64,000 bases of DNA from Membranipora membranacea (lineage: Eukaryota > Bryozoa > Gymnolaemata > Cheilostomatida > Membraniporidae). A program made the position numbers and the translations under genes. The stretch covers positions 34,162,001-34,226,000 of the forward strand of contig OU612068.1 in assembly GCA_914767715.1 (NCBI GenBank). The letters run 5' to 3'. Shown in pieces: positions 1 to 12,686 of the stretch. The stretch's first letter is position 1; every line of letters begins with the position of its first letter. The notes beneath the pieces are model-generated. The model did no database searches, was not told the origin of the DNA, and worked only from the letters and a program-made list of their open reading frames with translations.

Positions 1-216
1 ACAGTACTACCTCTGAATAAGAAGGATATTCATATATCTTATAATTTGTATAAGATCGTCATATCACCTCAATTGTAGAAAAGCCAATTTCTTCAGGTAA
101 TGCTCTACTCTCGCTTGCATTTCTACTGATACTGTCTGTGCAATTATTCAGTTGTTATGAACTCATTTAATTATCCAGTATGAGCTCGAACTCTGTAATT
201 CACCTTTGCTTCTAAG

Positions 217-3200
217 TTGGTTAAAATAAAAGAGCCAACCCCAGTTTCTTTATATTTAAGGTCATCCAAGGGAGTGAAGACGACATCTATTGACCCTCAA
301 TCTGGAGCCATTAAGTTTGAGGACAGTGCTAAGTGTATCCTCAGCTTCCTACCTAAGAACAGGATGACTCTAGTTGGATGTGAGCTTGTGCTCAAGGTAT
401 GCAATATCCATATATGTAACAGCTTCTTGATTAAAATCAGAACATTGTGGACAAGCCTTGCCCACATAGCAGATAAAAAAACTTTCAGTATGGCACACTC
501 CCTCTGAAGCTGAATTGCCTATAGCTCTTGCCTTGTATGTTGTGTTGATAAAGAGTAATTTTGATTCCCAACCGAAACCTTTTAAATCACGAAAATATCA
601 TATTTGGTGAAGGTAATAAAGATAACAGAAAAATAAGAGTTTGTTGCAATAAAATGAATTTAGTTCTCTACATCAATCAATGTTGGAAAAATCAAATGAA
701 GGAGGTCTTAATGCATTATTTTACCCCATCACAGATAGCTCATGGTCCTCAATATCATATCAACGTTACGGGTACTGGAGTTGCCCCAGCTCTTCATTTC
801 TCCTTCCATCAGCATAACTTTGGGCCATGCTTCATATACAGAGCCGGTATGCCAACCCATTCTGTTGTGCTGCGAGCCACTAACAGAGACAAGAAAGATA
901 TCAGGTTAGTCCAACATCTGCAGCATAAATCAATAATCTGTTAAGTTATATCAAACAGCCGCTGATTGTAACTTTTGGTCAAACTTTTCTCTTTACAAAG
1001 CAATCAAGAATAACCTCTGATATTCAAATAAACTTCTGGCCAATGATGAGCCTTATTACATCTCAGACCTACATGCAGAAAATTTCAACATTGAGCAACA
1101 TGTACCTGCTTTGTCCATTTTATTTATAGTTCAATTTTGAACAATAACAGTCATTTTTTATCTACTAAATAAATCAAAATGGATTATTTTTACTACAGCC
1201 TAGATTGCCTGTTTGAGTCGACACAGTACCTACATCATGACTTTGAGGCTCAGGTTATCCCAGCAAACCATGCTGTCAATATCACATTCTCCTTCTACCC
1301 ACGAGAAGCTCTGAAATACAAAGAGATGGTAGAGTTTGAGATCAATGGTCTCTCCAGACAGAAGGTCGATATTCTCGGTATCGGAACAGAAATGAAGGTT
1401 TGTAATCCCGCGGCTAGTAAAGATCTCTTATATCAATAACTTTCTGGAAATGCCTTGCCTGTTTATTATCAATGTCATAGTGTTAATATACTTTGTGACA
1501 ACTCAGGATATTTCTCCTATAGGTTGAGGTTGCTAATCCAGCTCACAAGAATACCAAGCTAGGAGCTCTGAGAATAGGTCAAGTTGTGAAGAAAATGATA
1601 AATCTGGTGAACAACAGCCCATCCCCAATCACATTCCAGTTAAACTGTACGCCGACAACACCGGAGCTACAGGATCGCTCTGTACTGAAGATCAGCCCGA
1701 CTCAGCAGATCTCCTTACCAGCCAGAGGGGGAACATGTAAAGTGGACGTGGTCTTCTCTCCTAAATCCAGAATACAGCAATTCACTGAAGAGGTCAGTTG
1801 CAGTGTAAAATGTGACAAGCTGATAGAACGTACCTTGCATGGCTATGGCTGTGCTTTGTTCCATTAGTTCTCCTCATATTTTTAAGATAGTTTAAGATAG
1901 TTGCAGAGTAGATTATCAACACTGCTTGTGGTCATAATTGTCGCATCTTACACTGTGCTAATACAAACCGTACATGCTGTTTTGTATATTACATTGTCAC
2001 CTGTGCCAGTATCTAATACAGAAGTAAACTCTCCCTGTTGATGAGGAAGTAGTTTTACAGAGATAAAGTAAACAGAAGTTCTTCTATGAATACCTCATGG
2101 TCTCCATTCTAATTGATTGTTGTTGTTTCTGCAGGTGATGATGGAATGTGCTGGAATGTTCCAGCCAGTGTTTGTACTCTCTGGATGTTGTCAGGGCCTG
2201 GAGATAGGACTGGATACAGACGCCATAGCCTTTGGTTCTGTAGTACAGAAGAGCCAGAGTAGTAGAAAACTAGTGATGAGTAACACTGGTGAGATTATGT
2301 GGATATAGCTTGGAATTATATAACACATGATAGACACTGTAACGTATATACTCAATCTATCTTATGGAGGGGGTACCCTGATAATTTGACTTGATGCTTG
2401 TTGTTACCGTAGTACAAAGCAGAGCAGGTCCCTCTTTTTCACTAATGTCATAATCTTTTATGTAGAAGGACGTGTAGGGGTATTTTTTGCAGTCTCATCT
2501 AATTCAGATGCTTTCATATTTCAGGTGATATCGGAGCACGATTTAAGTGGGATGCTGAGAAATTCTTACCAGACTTCTCGATTACACCGATATCAGGCTA
2601 TGTGTCTCCCGGTATGGATGTTACCTTTGAGGTTCTCTTCCATCCACTCGATATCAACCCTGATATCAGATACGAGGTAGGCAGGAGTGGTGTGTATAAG
2701 TGGCTGACGAAAGTAAAAGTTTACATCAGACTTTCCCTGTTGCGAGTATTTTGTTATTAAATAACCTAAATAATCCCACAAATGAGGTTGTTAATTGTGG
2801 ACTGTGCTGATAATTTTCCCTCTGATGTTTTAGAATTTAAAGTGTCACCTAGAGGGAGCGACAGCCCTGAAACTGACCCTGACAGGTATGTGTACAGGTG
2901 TACCAGCCTTCAAGGAGGTCCAACATTTCAGCTCACATGTCAGAAACAAGGAGGCAAAGAACCTGATGGTGATTAACAGGACCAATCAGCTGTGGCAGCT
3001 CAAACCTATGATAGACGGAGAGTACTGGACCGGTCCTGACTGGTTTGTGGTGGAGCCTCAGCAGAGTAAACCTTATGAGCTCACTTACTTCCCTCTTACT
3101 ATGACTCATGAGAACAGAAAACATCAGGTAACAAAGCTACAACCTACTACCTGCTGGTTATACAACCTACTACCTGCTGGTTATACATCCTACTGTGTGT

Positions 3201-5580
3201 GCCGTCAATGTGACATTAGTCTTCTCACATAGTTTGGACTTATGATTCTATTTGTGAGTGACTGATATATTGAGGGACCAGCTACTCAGCCGTTCAATGC
3301 AGACTGGCCAATAGAATAATATATTATGTTAACTAATCTAGTTTTGATGTAAATGAGTTAACATAGACACTTTTATACTATTAAAGGGTACTGTGTTCTT
3401 CCCTCTGCCTGATGGTAATGGTTTACTGTATAACCTTGTGGGTACAGCCACTGAACCCAAAGTAGCAGCCAGGTTCACTAAGGAAGTACCATGTAAGACC
3501 AACGCTGTCGAGATGCTGCCGGTCACAAACTGGCTCAAGAAACCACAGAGGTATGTGTACAAAACTCTCAGAGATTCTTCATTTCTAATACTCCATAAAG
3601 ATATTGACGTTTCTACTAAGGCACATGAATTAGCTCATACTATGTGGCAGAGTTTTTATTCTGTTTCGTACATTCTTTCAGATTCCGAGTCAAAATTGAA
3701 GCGATGAAACCAGATAAATTTGATGTCGGTACTACGGTTAAGGGACTGGACTATATTGATGTACCGCCAAATGGCAAACGAGACTATAAAGTCAACTTCT
3801 ATGCTCACAAAGAAGGAATCACCATGTGCAAGGTATGATTAAGTATGCTTATGTGATTAAAGGTGTCAATATATAGATGCGTGATCAACTTTCTGTTAGA
3901 ATAATAAAATTGCCAATTTTTTTCAACAGAATATTAAAAGAGTCAACCTAGTTTTCTGCCTATCAGCAAAAACTGACCACTGTAAATTTGAGTCAATACT
4001 TGTCACATGAATGATGGTAAGTCTCTAATTGACTTTCATGTTGGAGAGGTTTAAATGTATTGGTTGTTACTCAGGTGACCTTCACTAATGAGTCCACCGG
4101 AGAGTATCAATGGATTGAGGTTGGATTCAAAGCTGTTAAAGGCGGCCCACTGGATCAGATAAAGCTGGTCACACCAGTGAGACAAAGCACACAGTACCAA
4201 TTAGTCGTAAAGAATCCCCTTACATCACCTGTGACATTCACTGCAGCCTGCTCAATTAATGAGGTAAAGTTAACTAGGAACTAGTAGTTGTCCTTCCTTG
4301 AAGATAAGAGGACAACTCAGTTATTAACTGATCGTCGATCCTTATTTGTTCATGACCATTATTGCTCCAAAACCACGTGTTTGTTTTTGGCATTAAATGG
4401 CAGCAAACTTTAAATGGGTAAGACATGCCACAACTCCTTAAACTTTGTGATGCTCTTTACAGCCCTGGAGGATTAACAGAGAGGTAAGGAATAAATGGCT
4501 GCTGGCTTAATCAAGCTTATTAAACTGACATTGAGAAAGTTACTACATGACTGACATGATGTTCTGCCATCTCACACCATAATAAAACTCAATTGATTTT
4601 TGACAGGTGGCATTGCCAAGCCAAATAGCTGTCCCAGCAGAGAGTGACAGCCTTCTGACTCTAGAGTTCTTACCACTAACGGCTCGAGCACAGAGCGGCA
4701 AAATAGAGCTCAATAATGCTGATCTAGGACAGTACACATATGAGTTAGAATGTACTGCCACGGCAGCCGGACCTGAGAAGGCTCTTTACTTCAAGTGTCC
4801 TCTTGGATCACACCAAACTCTGTCAGCTAAGTTCCTTAACTTCGCCAAGCAGAAGACAGAATACACATGCAAGGTCAGTCAAGTTATTAACTTATTTGTT
4901 ACCTAGAAGCGTTTGTTGTACATTTATTCATAATATGATATGAAGGTTTCTAGTGCTTTATCAAGTTATAGTCTGTTATAATGTTGCCAAATGTTACAAA
5001 TTTTGACATATTGGAAACAAATATATAAATGCAGGATGAAGTGTTAATAATTTCATTGTGTTGTTTACAGCTGGACAACACTACAGATTTCTCATCAGAG
5101 AAGACCATCAATGCGGCACCTGCCTCTGGAGGTGGCACCGAGGCATCAGTAGACCTGACCTTTGAACCTTCTCGTATTGGAGAAATCAGGACACAGCTTG
5201 TCATCTCATCACCAGTTGGTGGCGACTATACCTTCCCAATATTCGCATCGTGTACACCACCAAAACCGCAAGGTCCATTTATCATCAAATCAGGATCTAC
5301 TGGTACTTACATCACATTCAGAAACAACTTCCCAAACACGACTGCATTTACATTTACCGTAGATAACCCTGCCTTCCATGTGCAGAAGGGAGGGGATAAT
5401 ATTAGAGGAAAGAAGGACCATAGAATTATGATAGGCTATGATGGTACTGACAGTGGTACCAGGGCACCTGTCATGGGTAAACTCATAGTATCATGCGCTA
5501 GAAGTGCTGGTGGCAGCACACCTGCTCAGTGGATTTACTATTTGAAAGGTGTCACACCAGACACGAAGGAAGGAAAGTAA
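217..5580 (+). CDS. HYDIN: HYDIN-type axonemal central-pair protein, C-terminal 899 residues (5' part outside window)
   Basis: Twelve exons join in phase: 217-396, 735-904, 1199-1397, 1523-1792, 2135-2288, 2525-2676, 2834-3127, 3387-3550, 3682-3832, 4075-4263, 4607-4873 and 5071-5580 (TAA). They sum to 2,700 nt, or 899 residues and a stop. The exon at 217 opens after a splice acceptor, so the 5' exons lie upstream; full HYDIN proteins have about 5,000 residues. The product is a chain of immunoglobulin-like ASH/MSP-type beta domains. Family signatures include NPAHKNTKLGALR, SNTGDIGARFKWD, ENRKHQGTVFFPLPDG, NWLKKPQRFRV, KGLDYIDV, and a final WIYYLKG close to the stop. HYDIN is a structural protein of the C2 central microtubule projection of motile cilia. 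The related ciliary protein CFAP47 has similar domains and is the main alternative. The 2834 exon is read in the frame giving the GATALKLTLTG strand; a neighbouring open frame there is a shadow. Confidence 0.85.
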
Positions 5581-5783
5581 CTCCTAGTGTTGCTAAAAAC
5601 ACAAACATCATGCTCAACTTTCTGTGATATAAGAAATCCGTCCCACACTCGGCTGCGAAACAACATTTCAAACTTATGTTGATTTTGGATTGTATTTACA
5701 ATAGCCAGATATTTTTATGACTCGCATTACCTTCTTAAATTTGACTTCTCTGCGAGTTCCAGTGACTCATATTTGTTTCTCTT

Positions 5784-5859
5784 ATTTATTAATGATTAGT
5801 GGATTATACACCACAATTGTAGACCAGAAAATCTACCTTTAAATGTGATTAATTTTATT
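5784..5859 (-). promoter_or_regulatory. Two candidate polyadenylation signals of the RPRD2-type gene
   Basis: TTTATT occurs on the plus strand at 5854-5859 and 5784-5789, so AATAAA reads on the minus strand 275 and 345 nt after the RPRD2-type stop codon. Both sites lie on the HYDIN side of the HYDIN signal at 5892, so the two mature transcripts could overlap by roughly 50-150 nt. This is inferred from hexamers only. Confidence 0.4.
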
Positions 5860-5891
5860 TCAAAATTTAGTGTATTATATCTTCATTGAAC

Positions 5892-5897
5892 AATAAA
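5892..5897 (+). promoter_or_regulatory. Probable polyadenylation signal of the HYDIN-type gene
   Basis: AATAAA lies 312 nt after the HYDIN-type stop codon and is the first canonical hexamer on the plus strand there. Cleavage is expected 10-30 nt further on. Confidence 0.5.
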
Positions 5898-6133
5898 CAC
5901 TGAAAATGTGTTCAAACTGTACAGACAATAATATTTGTTACTATGTGTATACAGGACACAACTAAAGGGCACCTGGTCAACAAACACTACAGAGAACAGC
6001 AGCTTTGGCAGAATTGTAAAAAGTGAACATTTTGGTCTTTACAGACTTCCACAGTTAGATTTAATAATTAATGGGAATGTTAATAATAAATGTACAAGAG
6101 ACACGAGACTCTGCGAGTCCTAGTATTAGTATC

Positions 6134-9100
6134 CTAGTAGTAGTATCCTTGGTCTGGGTTATTACCATATTGCTGATAAGGACGTTTCACCGGGGGCCTT
6201 GTATTATTATATCCATATTGTTGCTGCCCTTGTTGTCGTTGCATCATCGGCTGCTGCTGAGTTGCGTTTTGCACACCACCCCTCTGAGAGTGAGGGCTAA
6301 TATTCTGCTGACCCAGTGTTTGTATGTGATTATTAGGGTGTGTTTGAGCATGCATATCATCAAGCATGCTCAGTGCATCTTGTTGGGCCTCATTGCTCAT
6401 TCTGCGACCTTGATGCTGAGAGTTGTACTGTCCCCCACCCATAACTCTAACATTACCTTGTTGTTGTGGAGGTCTCATACCAGGGGCTCTCATGGGAGAT
6501 CTCACTTGACTCGGTGGGGCTTGGATCTGTATATGAGGAGCTAGCGTAGTTCTTGGCTGCTGATGTCGCTGCTGTGGAATAACCCGTACATTTGACTGTT
6601 GATGTGGCCTAACATGTGATTGCATTGGCTGTCTAACAGCTGAGCCACTAGGTGGTCTGACAGGTGAAGACATTCTATGATTTCCCTGCGACTGCAACGC
6701 AGGTGCTTTCACTGGGGGACTGTCATTGTTTCGTGGAGGCCAGCTTATACTTTGTTCTGAAGTGTCCATACCTTCGTGTTTATTAGCCTGTGGGATATTA
6801 GAAGACTGATGAATTGGCTGACTATTTTGACTACTCTGTGGTGATCTGCTCACATTAATATACTCTGTGTTATGTAGAGCAGGGGCCGTCGCTGTATCTG
6901 GTGTATACTGTGAGTTAGGAGAGGGTGTGTACTGCTGAGTAGGAGAGGCTGTGTAATGTTGGATAGAGGCTGGCTGTACAGATTCAGGTTCATACTCCTC
7001 TGATTCTTCATTGGCTTGATTAGATACAGAGCCAGCTCGATCAGACTGTTCTTTCATCCTAAAGCAAGAGGTCAGGTTACACACAAACTGTATGATAATG
7101 TTAGCTATTCTGAGGACCTTGATAGACATGTAAACAGTAAGTAAGTAAGTAGTACAACACACAATAAGTGTTTCTTAACTTACTTTAGGCAGTGGAGGGA
7201 TAATTATTGGTTCTTTCACTATTCCGAACATCAATAGCATAATGGTTACTAAAGTGGTCAAGTTTTACGTGACATAATGACAAACTTACTCTTGTTCACG
7301 TCTCTCTTCGGCCTCAAGTTGTTTCTGTAACTGTTGCTGTTTTCGTTCTAACTCCTGCTGTTGTTGCTCTAACTTAGCCTGTTGTTTCTTCTTATAGTCA
7401 GACCACGAGACTGGGGGCGGGTTCTTTATTTTCTCCGCAAACTCTGTGAGGTTCTTTAATACTGATTTATCCGCCCTTGTAGTGACAGGCTGTGTAGCCT
7501 ACAACGAATGAGGTAATCAATCTCAACGAGCAGCAGAATAATTCAGGATCTACAGAACCCGATATCCTGACCTTACGCTCAGCCAGGTTACTGCACCCTT
7601 AGCAAAAATCTGATGAGAACATACTCGGCGATTCTATCATTATGAACAGGTCAGGTTCAACTTAGTTCAAGTGTTCAAACACTGCACGAGTTACCGGCAG
7701 TGATCTTTCAATATTCACCACCCCCCCCCCCCACAATAGGGGCTGTGGCTATCAAAAGAAAACCACCGCAAGCAATCCGGGGAGAGTTTGGGCACTACAA
7801 CTAAGCATGTTAAATTAGGTTGTTGATTAATTACCTTGGCAGAAATGAGGTTGGATAGATAGTTGATAGCGTTTGCCTAAAACAGTAAAGATATAACAGA
7901 TTGAACACAAACAAGAATGTAACACAACTTGTATGAAGATAGAGAGAAGGAAAACGCCCACAAAATTCAAACTTCTGTACCCGTAAATAGTCATCATGTC
8001 TGTTATAGTCGTGATTGAGCATGGACTCTAAATCTGCAATCTATAACCAGAATAATGGTTTACACAGTGCAATAAAAATTGAGCCTTGGTCAGGGATATG
8101 AAACACACGTTAGTTGTTGCAATTGTAAACTGATGAGACATATGGCATATCCACGTTAAACAGTCCTAGTCCTCGGAGTGGGGTCACCATGAAACTTACA
8201 AAATTTGAGCATCAACGTAAGAACTTTCCGTTACCAGTAAATGTCATATCCATTACAGCTGCTCGAAATGCATTCAGTTCAAATATGAAACCAATATATA
8301 TAAGTATGAGCGTACACGTTTGTACAGCAGCATCTGATTGGTCAATGTATTACCTGAGTTCCACTCTTCTCCCTGTTGAGGTGTTCAGCGGGGCTGTATC
8401 CTCCTGATGATGACTGTTGTGTACTATTACTGGCTCTAGCCCTAGGGTCAGCAGCGCTTCCCCCGGGTACATTACCACCTAACGCTGCCAGTCTGTCTGA
8501 TAGAGATCCGCTGGAACTGGTGGAGGGTATGTACGGCTCAGCAGCTATTATCTTACCAGCTGCAATGATTCAGACGTATTTAACTGCCACTAATACTAAC
8601 ACAGCATAGAAATAGAATGTGAGATCCTTAAGAATTCAGGTAATGTTGAGTTTATTTTCTCTACAGTTGTGAACACTTATAATATAAGGGTATTTATTAT
8701 ACTTGATAGTGACCGTTTCAAAAGAAAAGAAAAACAAGAAAATACAGTAGTAAAACTTACAGGAAGACTCTTCATTGTCTGATAACTCCATATCCATTTC
8801 CTCTGTCTGATCTGGTGATGTCTCCTGAGGGGGTGTGTTCCCTGGGGAGGGGGCCTCGGCTGATGGGGAGGGAATAGGGCTGTCTCCATCATCAGCTAAT
8901 GTCTCCTTATAATCTATCAATCTCTTTTTTAGATTATTTATTCTAATACCAAAGTTCCTGTATGCCTGTGAATAAATTGGATTACATTATTCATCATATA
9001 TCATATCATTGTTCAAAAAGTAACTCCCCTGTAAATCCATGGACAATAGCAATTTCTTGCAATGTTAAGTACGCACCTACTCAGACGTACAAACTCATTA

Positions 9101-12100
9101 TCAGGGCGCTACTGTAAGCAGAAAGTACAATGTATACACATAAACTCACATTGGCCACCACCATGGCATCATCATTCTGTACTTCATAGAAAGTCTGTCC
9201 ATTCTCTAACAGCTCTATGAGCTTAGCCCGTTGTTCTATTTCATTCTCAAGCATCTTAACATAACCTGACATCTTTGTGTATGAGTCATCAAACTGCTTG
9301 GCAAAGTCATGGCTATGAGATCGATCTGAAACAGAGAAGAGTCATGATTTCTAACAACTTTTGTATGTTTGATCATGTTTAAGATTTCTAACGAATCAAT
9401 CACTGGTAAGAATGTATAACGATGTTGGTAATCTCAATATCCACGGTCACAGATGCAAATATAAAAACTGAATAATCTTTAACAGTTATGTAGTGTTTAA
9501 CCTGTTTTGTTTCCAGATCTAACCAACCTTTGAGTTGTTTGACAGCCTCAATCTTTGATGCATCAAGTTTGAGGTTCGAGACTTGTTTCTGTTTCATGCC
9601 AACATGGGTCTCCAACATCTTAACTTTCCTGATTGACTCCAGAACATCTTGAGGTTTAAAGTTTGTGGCACTGACATGTGCTGTCACCTTTTCTCTATCA
9701 TCTGTGAGAAAATATCAGGTCCTGTGATCTTACAACTAACTCAAATAAGCAGCAAATAAGATAATTTTTGATGTGAGCAGTTTTATGATAGCTACAGAGT
9801 AAAATTGCAAATAAAAATGAAAATTGGGAGGGGGGAACTGAAGAATAGACAGTTTTCTGAGCTCTGATTTAGGCCTCAATTTGGAATTGTCCTCTCTCCA
9901 GTTTGGTACTTTTAACCCACGCCGCATAGGAAAAACGTGCTGAAAAGAGGGTTATCTTGAAAACCGCTTATAATAGGATAAAAATTGTTTGTGATTCAGA
10001 ATCTGCAACATTGAAAACTCAAAATGGACATAGTTTGGTAAATAATCTTAGTATTTGGATAGTCAATTATAGCATTTTCTGCCAGTTTTGCGGACAATTT
10101 GGCAGAATATTTCATGAGTTTCGTCACTAAAATTAAGATTTATCAACAGTCAAGCCTCCAATGATTTGGAAACCCTGTCTCGCAGGGTTTTCAATGGTGC
10201 AGACTCTGAATCAAAAATCATTTTTATCCTAGCATCAGCAGTTTTCAATATAACCAGGTTTTTCCTATGCGGCGTGGGTTAAAAAGTACCAAACAGGAGA
10301 GAGGACAACTCCGAATTGTGGCATAAATAAGAGACAGAAAACTGTCTATATGAATTACATCATTCTTGCACCAGCACATATACACCTCATTCATTCGCCG
10401 CAATAAAACCTTCGATGAACACAAGGTTAAGAAATGATAAATGAGTAAACACAAATCAAATCTTCACAAGCCTGCACAAACCTACTTACTCAATAACTCT
10501 CTCAGCTCATTGACAAAATCAATGAAGTAGGTATTTCGCTCCTCCCAAATGTGAAATATCCGCTCTATCTTATTCTTTATACTGGCATCCCTGACCAAGA
10601 CAACAGCATCCTTCAGAACATTCTTGAACGCAAGCAGGTAGATTTTAGCATTCTTCTTTTTACAATTTTGCACAACATCATTCACCAAATAGAACAAATG
10701 TAGCCTCCGTGATACTTTAGCTATAAAGAACAATAAATGACTATAAAGAACTATGAGTACTGTAAAGAACAATAATCTGTACATTACTATGATGGAAATA
10801 CCATGATTTTTGTTCTTTTATTGATATTTTATCTCTCATAGTTAAGTGAATAACATATCTCCATTTAACATCTAGTGTCTCTGTCACATGTTACAGTAGG
10901 CCAGTAGAACCTGTTGGCATTTACCTAGGGAGTTTTGTATGAGAATTAACAAAAAATCACAAAAATGTCGAAACAAATGGTTGCCGTTTGATAATCATTG
11001 ATCGTGTGGAGGGCTGACAATCGAGACAGTATGTTAAAGTTAATATTAATATGGGACTTTATAACTGCAATCAAGAAAAAATGTGGGACTTTATGTGCTA
11101 TCAAATAAATTGTTTAGTTTAATGAAATTATATTGGCACACATTTAGGGAAGAGTGCTTAACATGCTGGTATGCGAAGTGCAGGGATAGCCAAAAGCAAG
11201 TTTCCCATGAACTTACTTTTAATATGATCTGCATGACGCATTTAAACTATAAAACCTGATCTGATAGCCATCTTGAAATTCAAGATTTTTATACTACCAT
11301 AAATAGGTAGTTAGCAATGGTCCAAAATTTGATGAATACCACTAGAGGGCGCACACATTCGGTAATTCATTGTTAGAACTGTGAAACCATCAGCACACAT
11401 CTTCTTGTTCTACTGCTGTAACCCACTATAATTTTCATATCAATTATCTATGGTAGATGATTTCATTACTTCCTGGGATGGTCTTTCACTTCGAACAGGG
11501 AGAATGAGAATGAGCAATGCTCTGTAAATTATTTGGGAACGTGACCATAGCAGATTTCGCACACTCGCTGAGTGAGCCATCAGAGAGTGTTATGGATGTT
11601 TTTAGTTGAAAGACCCTCCCTGGGTGTCCTCTCAGCCTACCTCAAAGGTAGGCTTCCTGTTGGTGACACACTGTTGATGACCTGGAACGAATACGGACTT
11701 ACAGAAACACATTGCTAGATTCATCAACCCTGATGTAGCAATTACCTCACCTGAGGTAAGAACTGAGGTAAGAGCTCTCTCAAGATTCACTAACCACTCG
11801 CCACCATATTTTGTTGTTCTACTTGCCTACCAATAAATAAGCTTGTGCATGCCCAACTTCCCCAAGCCTTTGAACCGGCATTAAGGTGGTAGTTAAGAAC
11901 AAAAGAACTAGAATCATGACAACCAATCAATTATAGTTTGGCTAAAACATAATAACAGATTTGAGAGCAACTACTCAAGCTGGAGTGGAGGCCTAAGGCT
12001 AATCATCAACTATGGAGTCTATGGTGGTGTAAAAGAGGGAGTACCAGTACACACATACCTCTTTTCATGCTGGCCAGCCAACAGGAAGCTATTTTTTGGC

Positions 12101-12275
12101 ATTCTGTTTTGTGATGTATCATCCATAATGAAAGTGCTTGTATACTATCCTGTCTATCAGTCATGCCATCTAATCTCTTGTTAACATTTTTTTGAAAGTC
12201 ATGTACATTTGAGGGAGTTGAATCACCTCCAGTTGCACTACCTGAGCTATCTTCCGGACTCTCCGTTGCACTCAT
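6134..12275 (-). CDS. RPRD2: RPRD2-type protein: CID-domain RNA polymerase II CTD-binding regulator (812 residues)
   Basis: Ten minus-strand exons: 12275-12059, 10714-10490, 9701-9528, 9325-9150, 8965-8761, 8559-8354, 8040-7981, 7876-7835, 7498-7290 and 7058-6134. They total 2,439 nt and close in frame. Residues about 25-150 form the CTD-interacting domain, with SIQALSLWMIHHK and FYLVNDVVQNCKKK, both close to human RPRD2. Exons 3-5 encode the RPRD coiled-coil region (FYEVQNDDAMVVANAYRNF, then a helix ending at LKKRL). An acidic MDMELSDNEESS stretch and SGKII follow, as in RPRD2 rather than RPRD1. The last 300 residues are rich in Gln, Pro and Ser, with a KQQAKLEQQQQELERKQQQL coiled coil at the exon 9 region. 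The protein should act in the nucleus, binding phosphorylated CTD. The start was placed at 12275 because the protein from there resembles RPRD N-termini; the frame stays open upstream to 12476. Exon 3 ends at gttggt (9527), not at a later open-frame donor, because only this keeps phase and family sequence. Confidence 0.9.
9848..10346. mobile_element. TA-flanked foldback (MITE-like) element, copy A
   Basis: The element starts GACAGTTTTCTG and ends CAGAAAACTGTC, flanked by TA at 9846-9847 and 10347-10348. Its two halves are long inverted repeats: for example CACGCCGCATAGG near 9916 returns as CCTATGCGGCGTG near 10266. It lies in the intron between exons 2 and 3 of the RPRD2-type gene. A second copy is at 26003-26510. 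TA flanks and terminal inverted repeats are typical of non-autonomous Tc1/mariner-like MITEs, so that family is inferred. No coding capacity is seen. Confidence 0.8.
11339..11352 (+). promoter_or_regulatory. Sequence matching the CTCF core motif (weak prediction)
   Basis: CCACTAGAGGGCGC, in the first intron of the RPRD2-type gene, fits the core CTCF consensus (CCA-S-YAG-R-KGGC). CTCF is a bilaterian insulator protein. A single 14-bp match in 64 kb can arise by chance. Confidence 0.25.
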
Positions 12276-12686
12276 GACTAAACCAGTATAGGTTATAAGT
12301 CCCTGATATGATTTGCAACTTATTTTTTCTTTTTGTTCAATTAGGAATGATATGATATGAGTATAATACTGGCAAAAACAGCCAGTTTCAGCAAAAATTT
12401 GATTTTCATGTAGGCATCCATGTTTTTCAATCACGTGATCATAAATTTGAATGTATCCCACAGAAAAACAAATCATTCAAAAATGCCACCTGCAGTGTTT
12501 TGAATAAATAAGACTTGTCCCACCACTAAACATAAATGGACAACTTCTGTCTTTTGTCATCAGTCATCACACACCTGTTCAATACCATCGATGAGTTTGT
12601 GACCGTGACATGTCCCAGACTCCCTGCTCCCACCCTTCCTGGTTCACTGTACTGACTCAGATGAGCTGGCAGGGGAACTAAATGCG

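Noticed and set aside
2782-2976. Open frame over the HYDIN exon at 2834
   Set aside because: It is a different frame of the same exon. The true frame continues from the previous exon in phase 0 and reads the conserved KLTLTG strand.
6071-6544. 157-residue plus-strand open frame
   Set aside because: It is antisense to the last RPRD2-type exon, whose minus frame has the family sequence and clean splice phase. The plus frame owes its length to the Gln/Pro-rich composition.
9502-9527. Extending RPRD2-type exon 3 to the CAG/gtt donor at 9502
   Set aside because: It leaves phase 0, and the next exon then meets a stop. The gttggt donor at 9527 keeps phase 1 and restores the KQLK-DRSHSHDF family sequence.
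12276-12476. N-terminal extension of the RPRD2-type protein upstream of Met at 12275
   Set aside because: The frame is open, but the sequence is Cys/Phe/Tyr-rich and unlike RPRD N-termini, whereas the segment from 12275 fits the family directly.
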